DNA from: Coprobacter fastidiosus
GTDB lineage: Bacteria > Bacteroidota > Bacteroidia > Bacteroidales > Coprobacteraceae
DNA length: 64,000 nt
Assembly: GCF_030296935.1 (NCBI RefSeq)
Contig: NZ_AP028032.1
Coordinates: forward strand, 3,348,001 to 3,412,000
Reading direction: 5' to 3'
The translations under genes and the position numbers were made by a program. Numbering within the stretch: the first letter of the stretch is position 1; each line of letters begins with the position of its first letter. The notes beneath the pieces are model-generated. The model made no database searches. It was not told the origin of the DNA and saw only the letters and a list, made by a program, of their open reading frames with translations. This document shows, one piece after another, positions 47,020 to 54,982 of this stretch.

Positions 47020-47523
47020 ATGAAAAGAAGAACTGTTTTATCGATCGTTTTATTATCGCTTATAGATTGGTGTGGTGCATACGCTCAGGTGCAGGTAGCA
47101 GATACTTCAATTGTCCAGTCGTTAGAGCGTGTTACCGGAAATGCACGTGTCCGTTTGTTTCAGGATGCGCGTCTTACCGATCGTCTGGCAAGGCGGACAG
47201 GTAATATCGTTTTATCCGGAATATCGTCGAGAGATCAGAATTATATAACGGTTCGCGGGTATCGAATACAAGTGTTTTCGGATAATAATCAGAGAAGATC
47301 CAAAGATGAAGCTTATCAGAAAGCTTCTATGATAAAAGATGCAGATCCGGAATTGTCCACTTACGTTACGTTTACATCTCCTTTTTGGAGACTTAGGGTG
47401 GGAGACTTTCGTTCATTTGAAGAAGCGAATCTCAAGTTGATCGAATTAAAGAATACATTTCCTCAATTTCGGGAAATGCGTGTTGTGAAGGATATGATCC
47501 GCTTAACACGTATTGTAGAATGA
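47020..47523 (+). CDS. Secreted SPOR-domain protein
   Basis: 167 residues with a signal peptide (VLLSLIDWCGAYAQ). A C-terminal SPOR domain (about 85-160) includes YRIQVFSDNNQRRSKDEAYQ and WRLRVGDFRSFEEANLKLIE. SPOR domains bind denuded septal peptidoglycan, so a role at the division site or in cell-wall binding is likely. A short linker lies between. Followed by folE after 22 nt. Confidence 0.88.
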   Translation: MKRRTVLSIVLLSLIDWCGAYAQVQVADTSIVQSLERVTGNARVRLFQDARLTDRLARRTGNIVLSGISSRDQNYITVRGYRIQVFSDNNQRRSKDEAYQKASMIKDADPELSTYVTFTSPFWRLRVGDFRSFEEANLKLIELKNTFPQFREMRVVKDMIRLTRIVE

Positions 47524-47545
47524 AGATTATAAAGACTTTGGTAAT

Positions 47546-48145
47546 ATGCAAAAGGTACAGGACCGGTTATCTGATCAAGAAAAGGAAGATTTGATAGCCG
47601 GACATTATAAAAGTATATTGGAGTTATTGGGTGAAGATGTAAACCGGGAGGGATTAGAAAAAACACCTATACGGGTTGCTCGTGCTATGAAATTTTTAAC
47701 GAGCGGTTATGACCAGTCGCCTGAAGAGATTCTCCGTTCAGCTATCTTTCATGAAAATTATGGAGATTCTCAGCGAATAGTTCTTGTAAAAGATATAGAG
47801 TTCTATTCTTTGTGTGAACATCACTTGCTTCCTTTCTTCGGTAAAGTGCATATCGGATATATGCCGGGAGATAAAATTGTGGGTTTGAGTAAACCTGCGC
47901 GGCTTGTTGATGCTTTTGCACGGAGGTTTCAGGTTCAAGAACGTATGACTCGGGAGATACTCGATTGTTTTGATTCTGTAATCGAACCGTATGGGACTAT
48001 CGTTATGGTAGAGGCGCGTCATCTGTGTATGCAGATGAGAGGGGTTGAAAAACAGAATGCATCGACTACGACTTGTTTATATTCTGGCAATTTTAAGGAC
48101 AGAGAATTGAGAGAAGAATTTTTTTCGATGTTACGCAATCGTTGA
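47546..48145 (+). CDS. folE: GTP cyclohydrolase I
   Basis: 199 residues. Converts GTP to dihydroneopterin triphosphate, the first step of folate synthesis. GLEKTPIRVARAMKFL, then the zinc and catalytic segment SLCEHHLLPFFGKVHIGYMP, SKPARLVDAFARRFQVQERM, and ARHLCMQMRGVEKQNASTTT (third zinc Cys and substrate loop) are all intact. Homodecameric cytosolic enzyme by family. Confidence 0.97.
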   Translation: MQKVQDRLSDQEKEDLIAGHYKSILELLGEDVNREGLEKTPIRVARAMKFLTSGYDQSPEEILRSAIFHENYGDSQRIVLVKDIEFYSLCEHHLLPFFGKVHIGYMPGDKIVGLSKPARLVDAFARRFQVQERMTREILDCFDSVIEPYGTIVMVEARHLCMQMRGVEKQNASTTTCLYSGNFKDRELREEFFSMLRNR

Positions 48146-48245
48146 TATGAAGGGATCGTTTGATATGATTTAGATATTAAGCGGTTAGTATTCAAAAAGT
48201 AACAAAAACAGGATCGTAAAAAAGGTGAAAAAATAATATTTTGCA

Positions 48246-48277
48246 TTTGCACAACTCAAAATAACACCTTATATTTG
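48246..48277 (+). promoter_or_regulatory. Promoter of the tRNA cluster
   Basis: TTTG (48246-48249), 20-bp spacer, TATATTTG (48270-48277): full consensus, 12 nt before the first tRNA. Confidence 0.8.
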
Positions 48278-48288
48278 CAGTCGCAATT

Positions 48289-48361
48289 GCGAAAGTAGCT
48301 CAGTTGGTAGAGCATAACCTTGCCAAGGTTAGGGTCGCGGGTTCGAGTCCCGTCTTTCGCT
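48289..48361 (+). tRNA. tRNA-Gly (GCC)
   Basis: 73 nt. Acceptor GCGAAAG/CTTTCGC plus discriminator T, D-loop AGCTCAGTTGGTAGAGC, anticodon loop TTGCCAA (anticodon GCC at 48322-48324), T-loop GGTTCGAGTCC. No encoded CCA. Confidence 0.97.
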
Positions 48362-48406
48362 CTGATGTTTTTACGGGGGTAAAAAATTTTAAATTGATAA
48401 TTTTAT

Positions 48407-48479
48407 GCGAAAGTAGCTCAGTTGGTAGAGCATAACCTTGCCAAGGTTAGGGTCGCGGGTTCGAGTCCCGTCTTTCGCT
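48407..48479 (+). tRNA. tRNA-Gly (GCC), second identical copy
   Basis: Identical over all 73 nt to the copy at 48289-48361; the 45-nt spacer between them is unique. Confidence 0.97.
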
Positions 48480-48506
48480 CCACGGTTTTTCCGTGACAGC
48501 GAGTAA

Positions 48507-48591
48507 GCCCAAATGGCGGAATTGGTAGACGCGCTAGTTTCAGGGACTAGTGTTTATTGCGAACGTGCAGGTTCGAGTCCTGTTTTGGGCA
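48507..48591 (+). tRNA. tRNA-Leu (CAG)
   Basis: 85 nt with a long variable arm (TGTTTATTGCGAACG). Acceptor GCCCAAA/TTTGGGC plus A; anticodon stem CTAGT/ACTAG, loop TTCAGGG, anticodon CAG. Confidence 0.96.
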
Positions 48592-48609
48592 CGCTTCAAA
48601 AACAACGAT

Positions 48610-48693
48610 GTCCGGGTGGTGAAATTGGTAGACACGCTACTTTGAGGGGGTAGTGATCATTGGATCGTGTGAGTTCGAATCTCATCTCGGACA
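48610..48693 (+). tRNA. tRNA-Leu (GAG)
   Basis: 84 nt with a class II variable arm. Acceptor GTCCGGG/CTCGGAC plus A (one G-T pair); loop TTGAGGG, anticodon GAG. Confidence 0.96.
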
Positions 48694-48695
48694 CT

Positions 48696-48733
48696 AAAAG
48701 GGTTCTGCAAACTAATTTGCAGAACCCTTTTTT
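48696..48733 (+). terminator. Terminator of the tRNA operon
   Basis: Perfect 16-bp stem AAAAGGGTTCTGCAAA / TTTGCAGAACCCTTTT, loop CTAA, followed by T residues. Confidence 0.9.
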
Positions 48734-48824
48734 CCTTTTTAGAGAGAGGTTTTATTCCTGATAAGGAATGTTGGTTTGAAAACTTTCTTAATGATTCTCG
48801 AACAGCAAGAATCCTGAAAAGCTG

Positions 48825-48855
48825 TTGTATTTCTAAAACTTAACAGCTACCTTTG
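48825..48855 (+). promoter_or_regulatory. Promoter of the acyltransferase gene
   Basis: TTG (48825-48827), 20-bp spacer, TACCTTTG (48848-48855), 38 bp before ATG 48894. Confidence 0.7.
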
Positions 48856-48893
48856 TCTTTATATATTGATTGTAATTAACCGTAGTGTATTTT

Positions 48894-49631
48894 ATGTTAA
48901 GAATACTGTTCTTTTTTTACCAGTGGCTTATTGCATTTCCTATTTTATTAGTATTGACTATAATAACAGCATTAGTGACAATTGTCGGCTGTTTTATCGG
49001 AGACAGTAAAGTTTGGGGATATTATCCGGGACGCATTTGGTCTCAGCTTTTTTGTTGGATCTCGTTTGTGCGAGTTAAAGTAAAAGGTCGGGAAAATATC
49101 GATAAGAAAACTTCTTATGTTTTTGTCGCAAATCATCAGGGAGCGTATGACATTTTTTTAATTTATGGCTTCTTAGGACATAATTTTAAATGGATGATGA
49201 AAAAAAGCCTCAGACGCATACCATTTGTCGGAAAAGCTTGTGCTGCAGCCGGACATATATTTGTAGATCGTTCCGGGCCTAAAAGTATTCGGGAAACATT
49301 GGATATGGCAGAACAGACGTTGAGACACGGCATGTCCTTAGTTGTCTTTCCTGAAGGATCGCGTACATGGAACGGGAAACTTCAACGCTTTAAGAAAGGG
49401 GCTTATCAGTTGGCTATTGATTTAAATTTGCCCGTAGTACCTTTAACGATTGACGGATCTTTCTCTGTGTTGCCTCGTTCGTCATATTTGATAAAACCTG
49501 GAAAAATGATTTTGACGATTCATAAACCTCTATTCCCTGACCCTATTTCAGGACATGATATTGAAACGCTTATGAAAAAGTCATACGAAGCAGTTGAGTT
49601 AGCTTTGCCTAAAGAGGAAACAGCCTTGTAA
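48894..49631 (+). CDS. 1-acyl-sn-glycerol-3-phosphate acyltransferase (PlsC-like)
   Basis: About 245 residues. An N-terminal membrane segment (WLIAFPILLVLTIITALVTI) is followed by the acyltransferase domain with HX4D motif NHQGAYD, FVGKACAAAGHIFVDRSG, and VVFPEGSRTWNGKLQRFKKG (motif III). It acylates lysophosphatidic acid in phospholipid synthesis. ATG 48894 (MLRILFFFYQW) preferred to a GTG three codons earlier. Confidence 0.92.
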   Translation: MLRILFFFYQWLIAFPILLVLTIITALVTIVGCFIGDSKVWGYYPGRIWSQLFCWISFVRVKVKGRENIDKKTSYVFVANHQGAYDIFLIYGFLGHNFKWMMKKSLRRIPFVGKACAAAGHIFVDRSGPKSIRETLDMAEQTLRHGMSLVVFPEGSRTWNGKLQRFKKGAYQLAIDLNLPVVPLTIDGSFSVLPRSSYLIKPGKMILTIHKPLFPDPISGHDIETLMKKSYEAVELALPKEETAL

Positions 49632-49668
49632 AAAAAACTTAATCGAAAGTAAAAAATATCGGTATGGT

Positions 49669-49699
49669 TTTGTAATAGAAAAATAAATTCGCACCTTTG
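49669..49699 (+). promoter_or_regulatory. Promoter of tRNA-Gln
   Basis: TTTG (49669-49672), 19-bp spacer, CACCTTTG (49692-49699; one mismatch to TAnnTTTG), 16 nt before the tRNA. Confidence 0.6.
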
Positions 49700-49715
49700 C
49701 AGCGCAATAAAAAAT

Positions 49716-49786
49716 TGTCCTGTGGTGTAACGGTAGCACATCGGATTCTGGTTCCGCTTGTGAGGGTTCGAATCCTTCCAGGACAA
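49716..49786 (+). tRNA. tRNA-Gln (CTG)
   Basis: 71 nt. Acceptor TGTCCTG/CAGGACA plus A, D-loop GGTGTAACGGTAGCAC, anticodon loop TTCTGGT (anticodon CTG), T-loop GGTTCGAATCC. The anticodon stem has four pairs plus one terminal mismatch. Confidence 0.93.
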
Positions 49787-50061
49787 CATGTATATTTATA
49801 ACCCGCTTATTATCAATTGAATAATAGGTGGGTTTGTTTTTTATTGGAATTGTTGACGATTTTTTATCTCTACTTTTCAGTTTGCTAAAATCAAAAAAAA
49901 TTGCCATCCTGCTTTCAAAATCTGAAAAGAATTATTATAATTTTGCAAGTCAACCATAATGATGTTGTAGTAAATTTGATATGAGTAGTTATTGTGCCTT
50001 TACAAGTTGTCGATAATAAACTAATAGAGTTGTAAACTTCTTATAATATAATTTCTTAAAT

Positions 50062-50838
50062 ATGATAAGGGCGATATTTTTAGATGTTGACGGTACGTTG
50101 GTAAGTTTTGATACTCATCGTGTGCCTCAGTCGGCAATAGATGCGTTACGGCAAGTCCATAATTCGGGGTGTAAAATTATTATCGCAACAGGACGAGCTG
50201 CAAGTGATTTGCATGAAATAGAAGAAGTCCCTTTTGATGCCGTAATAGCCCTTAATGGTTCGGATTGCGTCTTGAGAGACGGTACTTCCGTGTCTAAAAA
50301 ACAAATTTCTGATAAAGATTTTCAGAAAGCTTATGCTCTTTCTCGACAATTTGGGTTTCCGATAGCCGTTGAAACGAATAACGGAATTTTTGTCAATGAG
50401 TTGAACTCTATCGTTATAGAATTGGCGAGATTGGTAGATCATCCTGTTCCGCCGGTCATTGATATAGAAAAGGAGTTTATCGAAGGTAAATGTTGCCAGC
50501 TATGTTTTTATTGTGATGAAGAGACGGAAAAAGAAGTTATGGCTCAACTTCCGAATCTTTCCGCTTCCAGGTGGCATCCGATTTTTGCGGATATAAATGT
50601 GAAAGGCGTTGATAAAGCATCTGGTATTAGAGAATTTGCTTTTTATTATGATTTTGATATTTCGCATACAATAGCTTTTGGAGATGGGGGAAATGATATT
50701 TCAATGCTTCGGGAAGCCGGTATAGGGGTAGCTATGGGTGGGGCTGCCGAGTCTATACGAGCGGTGTCCGACTATGTAACAGACACGGTTGATAATGATG
50801 GCATTCGAAATGCGTTAATTCATTTTGGCTTTATTTGA
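50062..50838 (+). CDS. HAD-superfamily Cof-type phosphatase
   Basis: 258 residues. HAD motif I FLDVDGTLVSF, motif II (IIIATGRAASD), Lys before motif IV (KASGIREF region) and motif IV GDGGNDISMLREAGIGVAMG. The Cof subfamily (type IIB cap) dephosphorylates sugar phosphates, FMN or PLP with low selectivity. Not obviously linked to the fimbrial operon downstream. Confidence 0.93.
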   Translation: MIRAIFLDVDGTLVSFDTHRVPQSAIDALRQVHNSGCKIIIATGRAASDLHEIEEVPFDAVIALNGSDCVLRDGTSVSKKQISDKDFQKAYALSRQFGFPIAVETNNGIFVNELNSIVIELARLVDHPVPPVIDIEKEFIEGKCCQLCFYCDEETEKEVMAQLPNLSASRWHPIFADINVKGVDKASGIREFAFYYDFDISHTIAFGDGGNDISMLREAGIGVAMGGAAESIRAVSDYVTDTVDNDGIRNALIHFGFI

Positions 50839-51060
50839 AAAAATCGAGACTTTTTTGTGACATTGTAAAAATATTGAAAAGGTAAAAAAGAGTTTTTTAA
50901 GATTCGATAGAAATCTTATGTTGATAAGATGTATTATATGGGGGCATGATCGATTATCCGTAATTTTTCTAATGTTTAAAGAAAAGGTTAGGAAATAAAG
51001 GTGAAATTATTATAGATGAACGGTTAGAGTTATAGAAAAGTAAGAATTTTTATAATAAGT

Positions 51061-51104
51061 ATATGGAGGGCTGTTTAAGTATTACCTTAGACAGTCCTCT
51101 ATAT
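51061..51104 (+). terminator. 19-bp hairpin paired only as plus-strand RNA
   Basis: Arms 51061-51079 and 51086-51104, loop TATTAC. Sixteen Watson-Crick pairs and three G-U pairs give complete pairing in plus-strand RNA but three A-C mismatches on the other strand. T-rich sequence follows. Probably a terminator or RNA structure; lies 220 bp after the HAD gene. Confidence 0.65.
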
Positions 51105-51395
51105 ATTTTATTTTCGCTTAATAAATTATATCATATATGCTTAGACAGGCTATTGAAGTCCTATTTTTATTTTTTCTCAAGAATTATTACGATAAGATTT
51201 ATTTTCTTAAGAACAAATTGGTGTTTGTAAGTGTTAGATAATCACATCTTGATAATAAGCTATAAAGGGTTATAATGCAATTAAAAATATCGTTAGAGTT
51301 GAATAAGAATGGAATAGGATTGTTAATCGGTTTGTTAATATTTCCTTCAAAGTTAATGACGATATTTATTCTTGACGAAAGTATCAGGATTCACA

Positions 51396-51428
51396 TTTGG
51401 AGAACTTTATTTTCTAAATATAACCTTG
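51396..51428 (+). promoter_or_regulatory. Likely promoter of the fimbrial operon
   Basis: TTTG (51396-51399), 21-bp spacer, TAACCTTG (51421-51428; one mismatch to TAnnTTTG). Gives a leader of about 70 nt. Confidence 0.45.
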
Positions 51429-51502
51429 ATCGTGATTAATTAACCAACTAAAGTTTGACTGTAATAATGCAGTGTACAATTAAAGAAGAATTAAAGCAGT
51501 TG

Positions 51503-52324
51503 ATGAATAGGATTTTATGTGTTCTTATCGGTATAGTGTCTGTTCTCTTTTCAGGACAAGCACAAGAGAATTTTCCGATTTCGATCAATGTAGAACCTGA
51601 CGCGATAAACTTCCTTGAACTTGATTGGGTTAAAATCACTGAATATAACAATTCCTTGATCCAGAAGAGAAAAAATTCTTTTGTATCTGTACTGTCTGAT
51701 ACTATTTCTGTTACCGATACGGTTATCGATAATACGGTTCTTTTGTCTGATAGTGCGGTAATCAATATTTGTGCGGAGACTTCTTGGGAAAAAATAAGCC
51801 CCCGGAATTTATATTGGAATCTTAAAACAAACCTTTTGTATGCTGCAACATTAACTCCAAATCTGGGGTTGGAAATTAGTTGGGGAACACAGTTGAGTTT
51901 AAATATAACGGGAAGTTATAATCCTTGGAATCGTAAGGGTAAAAAGGGGGATAATGATAAGATTGTACACTGGATGGCACAACCGGAGCTGAGGTATTGG
52001 TTTTGTGAACCGACAGGTGGCCATTTTATTGGTATTCATGCTATTGTGACTAAATATAATATTGGTGGGCATAAATTTTTCCACATTTTTGATAAAGGAT
52101 ATCGATATGAAGGTTGGGGAGTCGGTGGTGGATTTACTTATGGATATAGTTGGTTCTTGTCTAAAAAATGGGCGATTGAAGGATTTCTCGGTATTGGGGT
52201 AGTACGGCTTGGCTTTGATAAGTCGAATAATCGTATCTGGTGTTGTACTAAATCAGAGCATTTTACTAAGACATACTTTGGGTTAACGAAAGTTGGTATT
52301 TCATTGATTTATAATATTAAATAA
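51503..52324 (+). CDS. DUF3575-family protein of a type V fimbrial operon
   Basis: About 273 residues from ATG 51503 (MNRILCVLIGIVSVLFSGQAQ signal peptide, 20-residue core IGIVSVLFSGQA); an ATG at 51467 would add 12 residues before the signal. The C-terminal half (about 110-273) is the DUF3575 barrel-like region: NLKTNLLYAATLTPNLGLEI, WMAQPELRYWFCEPTGGHF, GWGVGGGFTYGYSWFLSKKW. Such proteins are recurrent first genes of Bacteroidales fimbrial loci and are probably small outer-membrane barrels; the exact role is unknown. Stop is 7 nt before the DUF3868 gene. Confidence 0.83.
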   Translation: MNRILCVLIGIVSVLFSGQAQENFPISINVEPDAINFLELDWVKITEYNNSLIQKRKNSFVSVLSDTISVTDTVIDNTVLLSDSAVINICAETSWEKISPRNLYWNLKTNLLYAATLTPNLGLEISWGTQLSLNITGSYNPWNRKGKKGDNDKIVHWMAQPELRYWFCEPTGGHFIGIHAIVTKYNIGGHKFFHIFDKGYRYEGWGVGGGFTYGYSWFLSKKWAIEGFLGIGVVRLGFDKSNNRIWCCTKSEHFTKTYFGLTKVGISLIYNIK

Positions 52325-52331
52325 AAGAATA

Positions 52332-53477
52332 ATGAGAGTATCAAAAAATATAATTATGTTCTTGTTTTTTTCATTGTTGACATTTGTTTGTGGTGAGATA
52401 ATAGCGGGAGAAAGAAACAGAAGAGGTCGGTTATCTATCTCTAACATTCAGATACAGAATATTGGTGATAGTATAAGACTTTGTTTTGATTGTATTCCTG
52501 ATTTGACTATGTTAAAAAAGAAGGAGAGAATTATAGTAACTCCTGTCATATTTGACAGCATTCGTCAAACTACTTTTTCTTCATTTGCGATAGTTGGAAA
52601 GAAAGAAAAAACGGCATTTATTCGAAGTGTTGATTATCAGACAAACATGAAAATAACAGACGATAGTGGATTATTTGCATATAAAGCCGCTATAAAATAT
52701 GCAGATTGGATGAAAGGGAGCACACTGGCTTTTAATACTGTAACTAAATTGTGTGCTAAACGATTTGTGCAAGAGACTGTTTATGTAAAAGGAAAAGTCT
52801 TGCAAGATCCTGATATAAAAATTGTTGAAATTGTTAAAGCCGTTGAACCTGTTTTAAGTACTGCTGAGAAGTTGGCTCTGGATTATACCTTTCTTATTCC
52901 GGTTTCTCAAAGAATTGATTTTGATAAAACAAATAGAAAAGATGCTGTTTCTGTTTTATTTTGTCCGGGATCTTCTATATTATCATCTGATTATCAAAAT
53001 AATGGTAAAAATTTAGACTTGTTGGTCAGTATTATTGATGAAATTAATAGATCTTCAGATAGTCGGATTACGGATATTTTGATTATCGGTTATGCTTCTC
53101 CTGAAGGAAGATATCGTTTGAATTTGGATTTTGCAGAAAAGCGAGCTATCGCTTTAAGGGATTATTTAGTACAGGAAACGGATATGCCTGTAGAATCGTT
53201 TAAAGTAATCAATGGAGGGATAGATTGGCAGGGCTTGTATCAATTGGTGAATGAATCTGATATGGTAGAAAAAGAAGAAATTCTCAAGATCATTGCTCCT
53301 TCTGTCATTGGAGAGGAGCAGGTTCGGAATGACAAGCTTATACATTTAAGAGATGGAGTTCCTTATCGATATATGTTAAAGAACTTTTTCCCTCAATTGC
53401 GTTCAAGTACTTGCGTTAGGATATTCTACAAGAATGTAGATGGGGAAAATGATAAAAGCTTTTATAATTGTTTGTAA
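52332..53477 (+). CDS. DUF3868-family protein with OmpA-like C-terminus
   Basis: 381 residues, signal peptide FLFFSLLTFVCGEIIAG. The N-terminal DUF3868 region (about 30-180) is beta-rich. The C-terminal part (about 215-380) looks OmpA-like: DILIIGYASPEGRYRLN and AEKRAIALRDYL, the peptidoglycan-binding helix pattern. It may fix the fimbrial base or the DUF3575 barrel to the cell wall. Its partner gene is 7 nt upstream, and the major pilin follows after 28 nt. Family assignments come from known fimbrial neighbourhoods and local sequence. Confidence 0.82.
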   Translation: MRVSKNIIMFLFFSLLTFVCGEIIAGERNRRGRLSISNIQIQNIGDSIRLCFDCIPDLTMLKKKERIIVTPVIFDSIRQTTFSSFAIVGKKEKTAFIRSVDYQTNMKITDDSGLFAYKAAIKYADWMKGSTLAFNTVTKLCAKRFVQETVYVKGKVLQDPDIKIVEIVKAVEPVLSTAEKLALDYTFLIPVSQRIDFDKTNRKDAVSVLFCPGSSILSSDYQNNGKNLDLLVSIIDEINRSSDSRITDILIIGYASPEGRYRLNLDFAEKRAIALRDYLVQETDMPVESFKVINGGIDWQGLYQLVNESDMVEKEEILKIIAPSVIGEEQVRNDKLIHLRDGVPYRYMLKNFFPQLRSSTCVRIFYKNVDGENDKSFYNCL

Positions 53478-53505
53478 AACAACTTAATAACTAAATTTTA
53501 GGATT

Positions 53506-54717
53506 ATGAAAATTAAAAATTTATTAGCAGTTTCTATGGCTGCATTTGTATTATTGTCATGTAATGACTCAGACAATGGTTTGTCCGAACCTGCTGTTCA
53601 AGGTAAGAAAGCGGCGATTACTGTTAATATTAAAGGAAACGCTGATACTCGTGCATTGAGTGGAGAAGTTGCCGGATCGACTGATGAGAATGCTATTAAA
53701 TCGTTAGAGTTTTTTGTTTTTAATGCTGACGGTTCTTATCAAAAATATTTTAAACCAGAGGCTTTGGCTTCGAATAACCAGTATACATTTCTTGTCGATG
53801 CAGGAAATTTGACGATTCTTACTGCTGTTAATCAGAATTTGGGTGAGCCTTCTCCTGCTCCTTCACTGTTGGCTGATTTTAAAAAAAGTAGTCTTTATAA
53901 AGATTTGGTACTGGATGGTTCTAATTCCCGTGCAGATATAAGTACATCAACGGGATTTGCTATGGCAGCAGAAGGGACGATTAATGTTGTGGAAGGAGAA
54001 ACAAACACTTTAAACCTTACCGTTCGTCGTTTATTGAGTAAGATTGAAGCACCTAAAGTAGATCCGTCAAGTCAGATTACAGCACCTAAAGCTGATTTGC
54101 TCGAAATATTGGGACTCGGAACAAGTGGAACGGTTCCCGAAGATTTAAAATGGACTTTTGACGGTTATATGGTTATCAATGGGATAAACCAATCGCGAGC
54201 TTTCGAATATAATGACCTTGAAAATTGGGTACGTTTTGAAACTGCATCTAATTTCAAAACGACATTTTCTATAAATGGAGAAACTGTTGAAACTGTATAC
54301 TCTACAAAAAATGATGATGCAGACGAAACGAAGAATGGTTTTTTGCCGGTTACCTATGAAAAGCCGGTTTATGTATATGAAAATGTACCGACGATCTTGC
54401 AAGGTGGTAATGGGTCGGCTGCAACGGTATTTGATAAGGATGAGGTCGTAGCTTTTATTATTCAGGGAACATTTTCTGGTACAGGAGTGAGTGGAGTCAC
54501 CCGTTATTGGAGAGTTAATTTATTGAAAGATGATGCATGGAAGATTTATCGTAACAGTATTTATCGTGTGACGATGAAAGATATTAAAACTGTAGGTTGG
54601 GCTACTCCGAAAGATGCTGAAGAAGAAGGGCCAGTAGTTAGTCCGGAGGAAAGTTCTATCTCTATCAATATTGAAGTCGCAAAATGGGATGTGAGAACCC
54701 AAAATGTTGATTTATAA
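53506..54717 (+). CDS. Major fimbrial subunit, Mfa1/FimA-like pilin precursor
   Basis: 403 residues. Lipobox VLLSC (Cys19), so it is exported as a lipoprotein. NIKGNADTRALSGEVAG contains a cleavage-type Arg at position 49, as in Porphyromonas type V pilins processed by an Arg-specific protease. The N-terminal lobe has IKSLEFFVFNADGSYQKYF and LTAVNQNLGE; the C-terminal lobe has NLTVRRLLSKIEAPKV and YRNSIYRVTMKDIKTVGWATP, ending with a strand-exchange-like IEVAKWDVRTQNVDL. Expected to polymerise by donor-strand exchange after the N-terminal segment is removed. A 265-nt structured gap follows before the anchor gene. Confidence 0.92.
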   Translation: MKIKNLLAVSMAAFVLLSCNDSDNGLSEPAVQGKKAAITVNIKGNADTRALSGEVAGSTDENAIKSLEFFVFNADGSYQKYFKPEALASNNQYTFLVDAGNLTILTAVNQNLGEPSPAPSLLADFKKSSLYKDLVLDGSNSRADISTSTGFAMAAEGTINVVEGETNTLNLTVRRLLSKIEAPKVDPSSQITAPKADLLEILGLGTSGTVPEDLKWTFDGYMVINGINQSRAFEYNDLENWVRFETASNFKTTFSINGETVETVYSTKNDDADETKNGFLPVTYEKPVYVYENVPTILQGGNGSAATVFDKDEVVAFIIQGTFSGTGVSGVTRYWRVNLLKDDAWKIYRNSIYRVTMKDIKTVGWATPKDAEEEGPVVSPEESSISINIEVAKWDVRTQNVDL

Positions 54718-54733
54718 TTGAGATGAACGACTA

Positions 54734-54957
54734 TTACCGTTATTCCTAAGGAGAATATTATTTCAGTTTTAGAAATCTGTTTAAGTTTTCTGCTAAAAAT
54801 TATGTCTCCGACTTTTATGAGTTTTCTGGGTGTTGTTTTTTGTTCCTGTATGTTATGTAGCCTGTTACGCTCTTTATCGGAACAAAAAATGTCCTTGAAA
54901 ACAGTTTTCAAAAAAGTCCTGTGTAAAACTTAAACAGACTCTTAGGAATAACGGTAA
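54734..54957 (+). repeat. 224-nt nested inverted-repeat element between pilin and anchor genes
   Basis: Four pairings: outer 17 bp (54734-54750 with 54941-54957, arm TTACCGTTATTCCTAAG), 14 bp (54776-54789 with 54925-54938, arm TCTGTTTAAGTTTT), 11 bp plus two G-U (54836-54846 with 54879-54889, arm TTTTTTGTTCC), and a separate palindrome TTGAAAAC-A-GTTTTCAA (54895-54911). No gene inside. It may be a structured RNA region that limits read-through from pilin to anchor, or a small mobile or invertible element. Confidence 0.75.
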
Positions 54958-54982
54958 ATAATTAATAGTAAATTGTTATATC

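Larger units (their letters stand above)
50839..51502 (+). other. Long non-coding region ahead of the fimbrial operon
   Basis: About 660 bp without a supportable gene. It contains a perfect RNA-pairing hairpin (51061-51104), another copy of the TTAGACAGGCTAT motif (51141-51153), direct repeats of TTGTTAAT near 51318-51337 and the likely fimbrial promoter (51396-51428). A weak inverted pair AAATATCGT(T/C)A (near 51290 and 51355) is too short to argue for an invertible promoter. Confidence 0.55.

Noticed and set aside
48481-48495. CACGG-TTTTT-CCGTG hairpin between tRNA-Gly and tRNA-Leu as a terminator
   Set aside because: Only a 5-bp stem with no following T-run; more likely a spacer or processing structure inside the tRNA transcript.
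51280-51370. Possible invertible fimbrial promoter (inverted AAATATCGT pair)
   Set aside because: Only about nine perfect base pairs in an AT-rich region, no recombinase gene nearby and no consensus promoter between the arms.
54561-54911. Minus-strand open frame of 116 codons across the pilin end and the inverted-repeat element
   Set aside because: Antisense to the pilin gene for half its length, low-complexity product, no promoter; it is a shadow frame.
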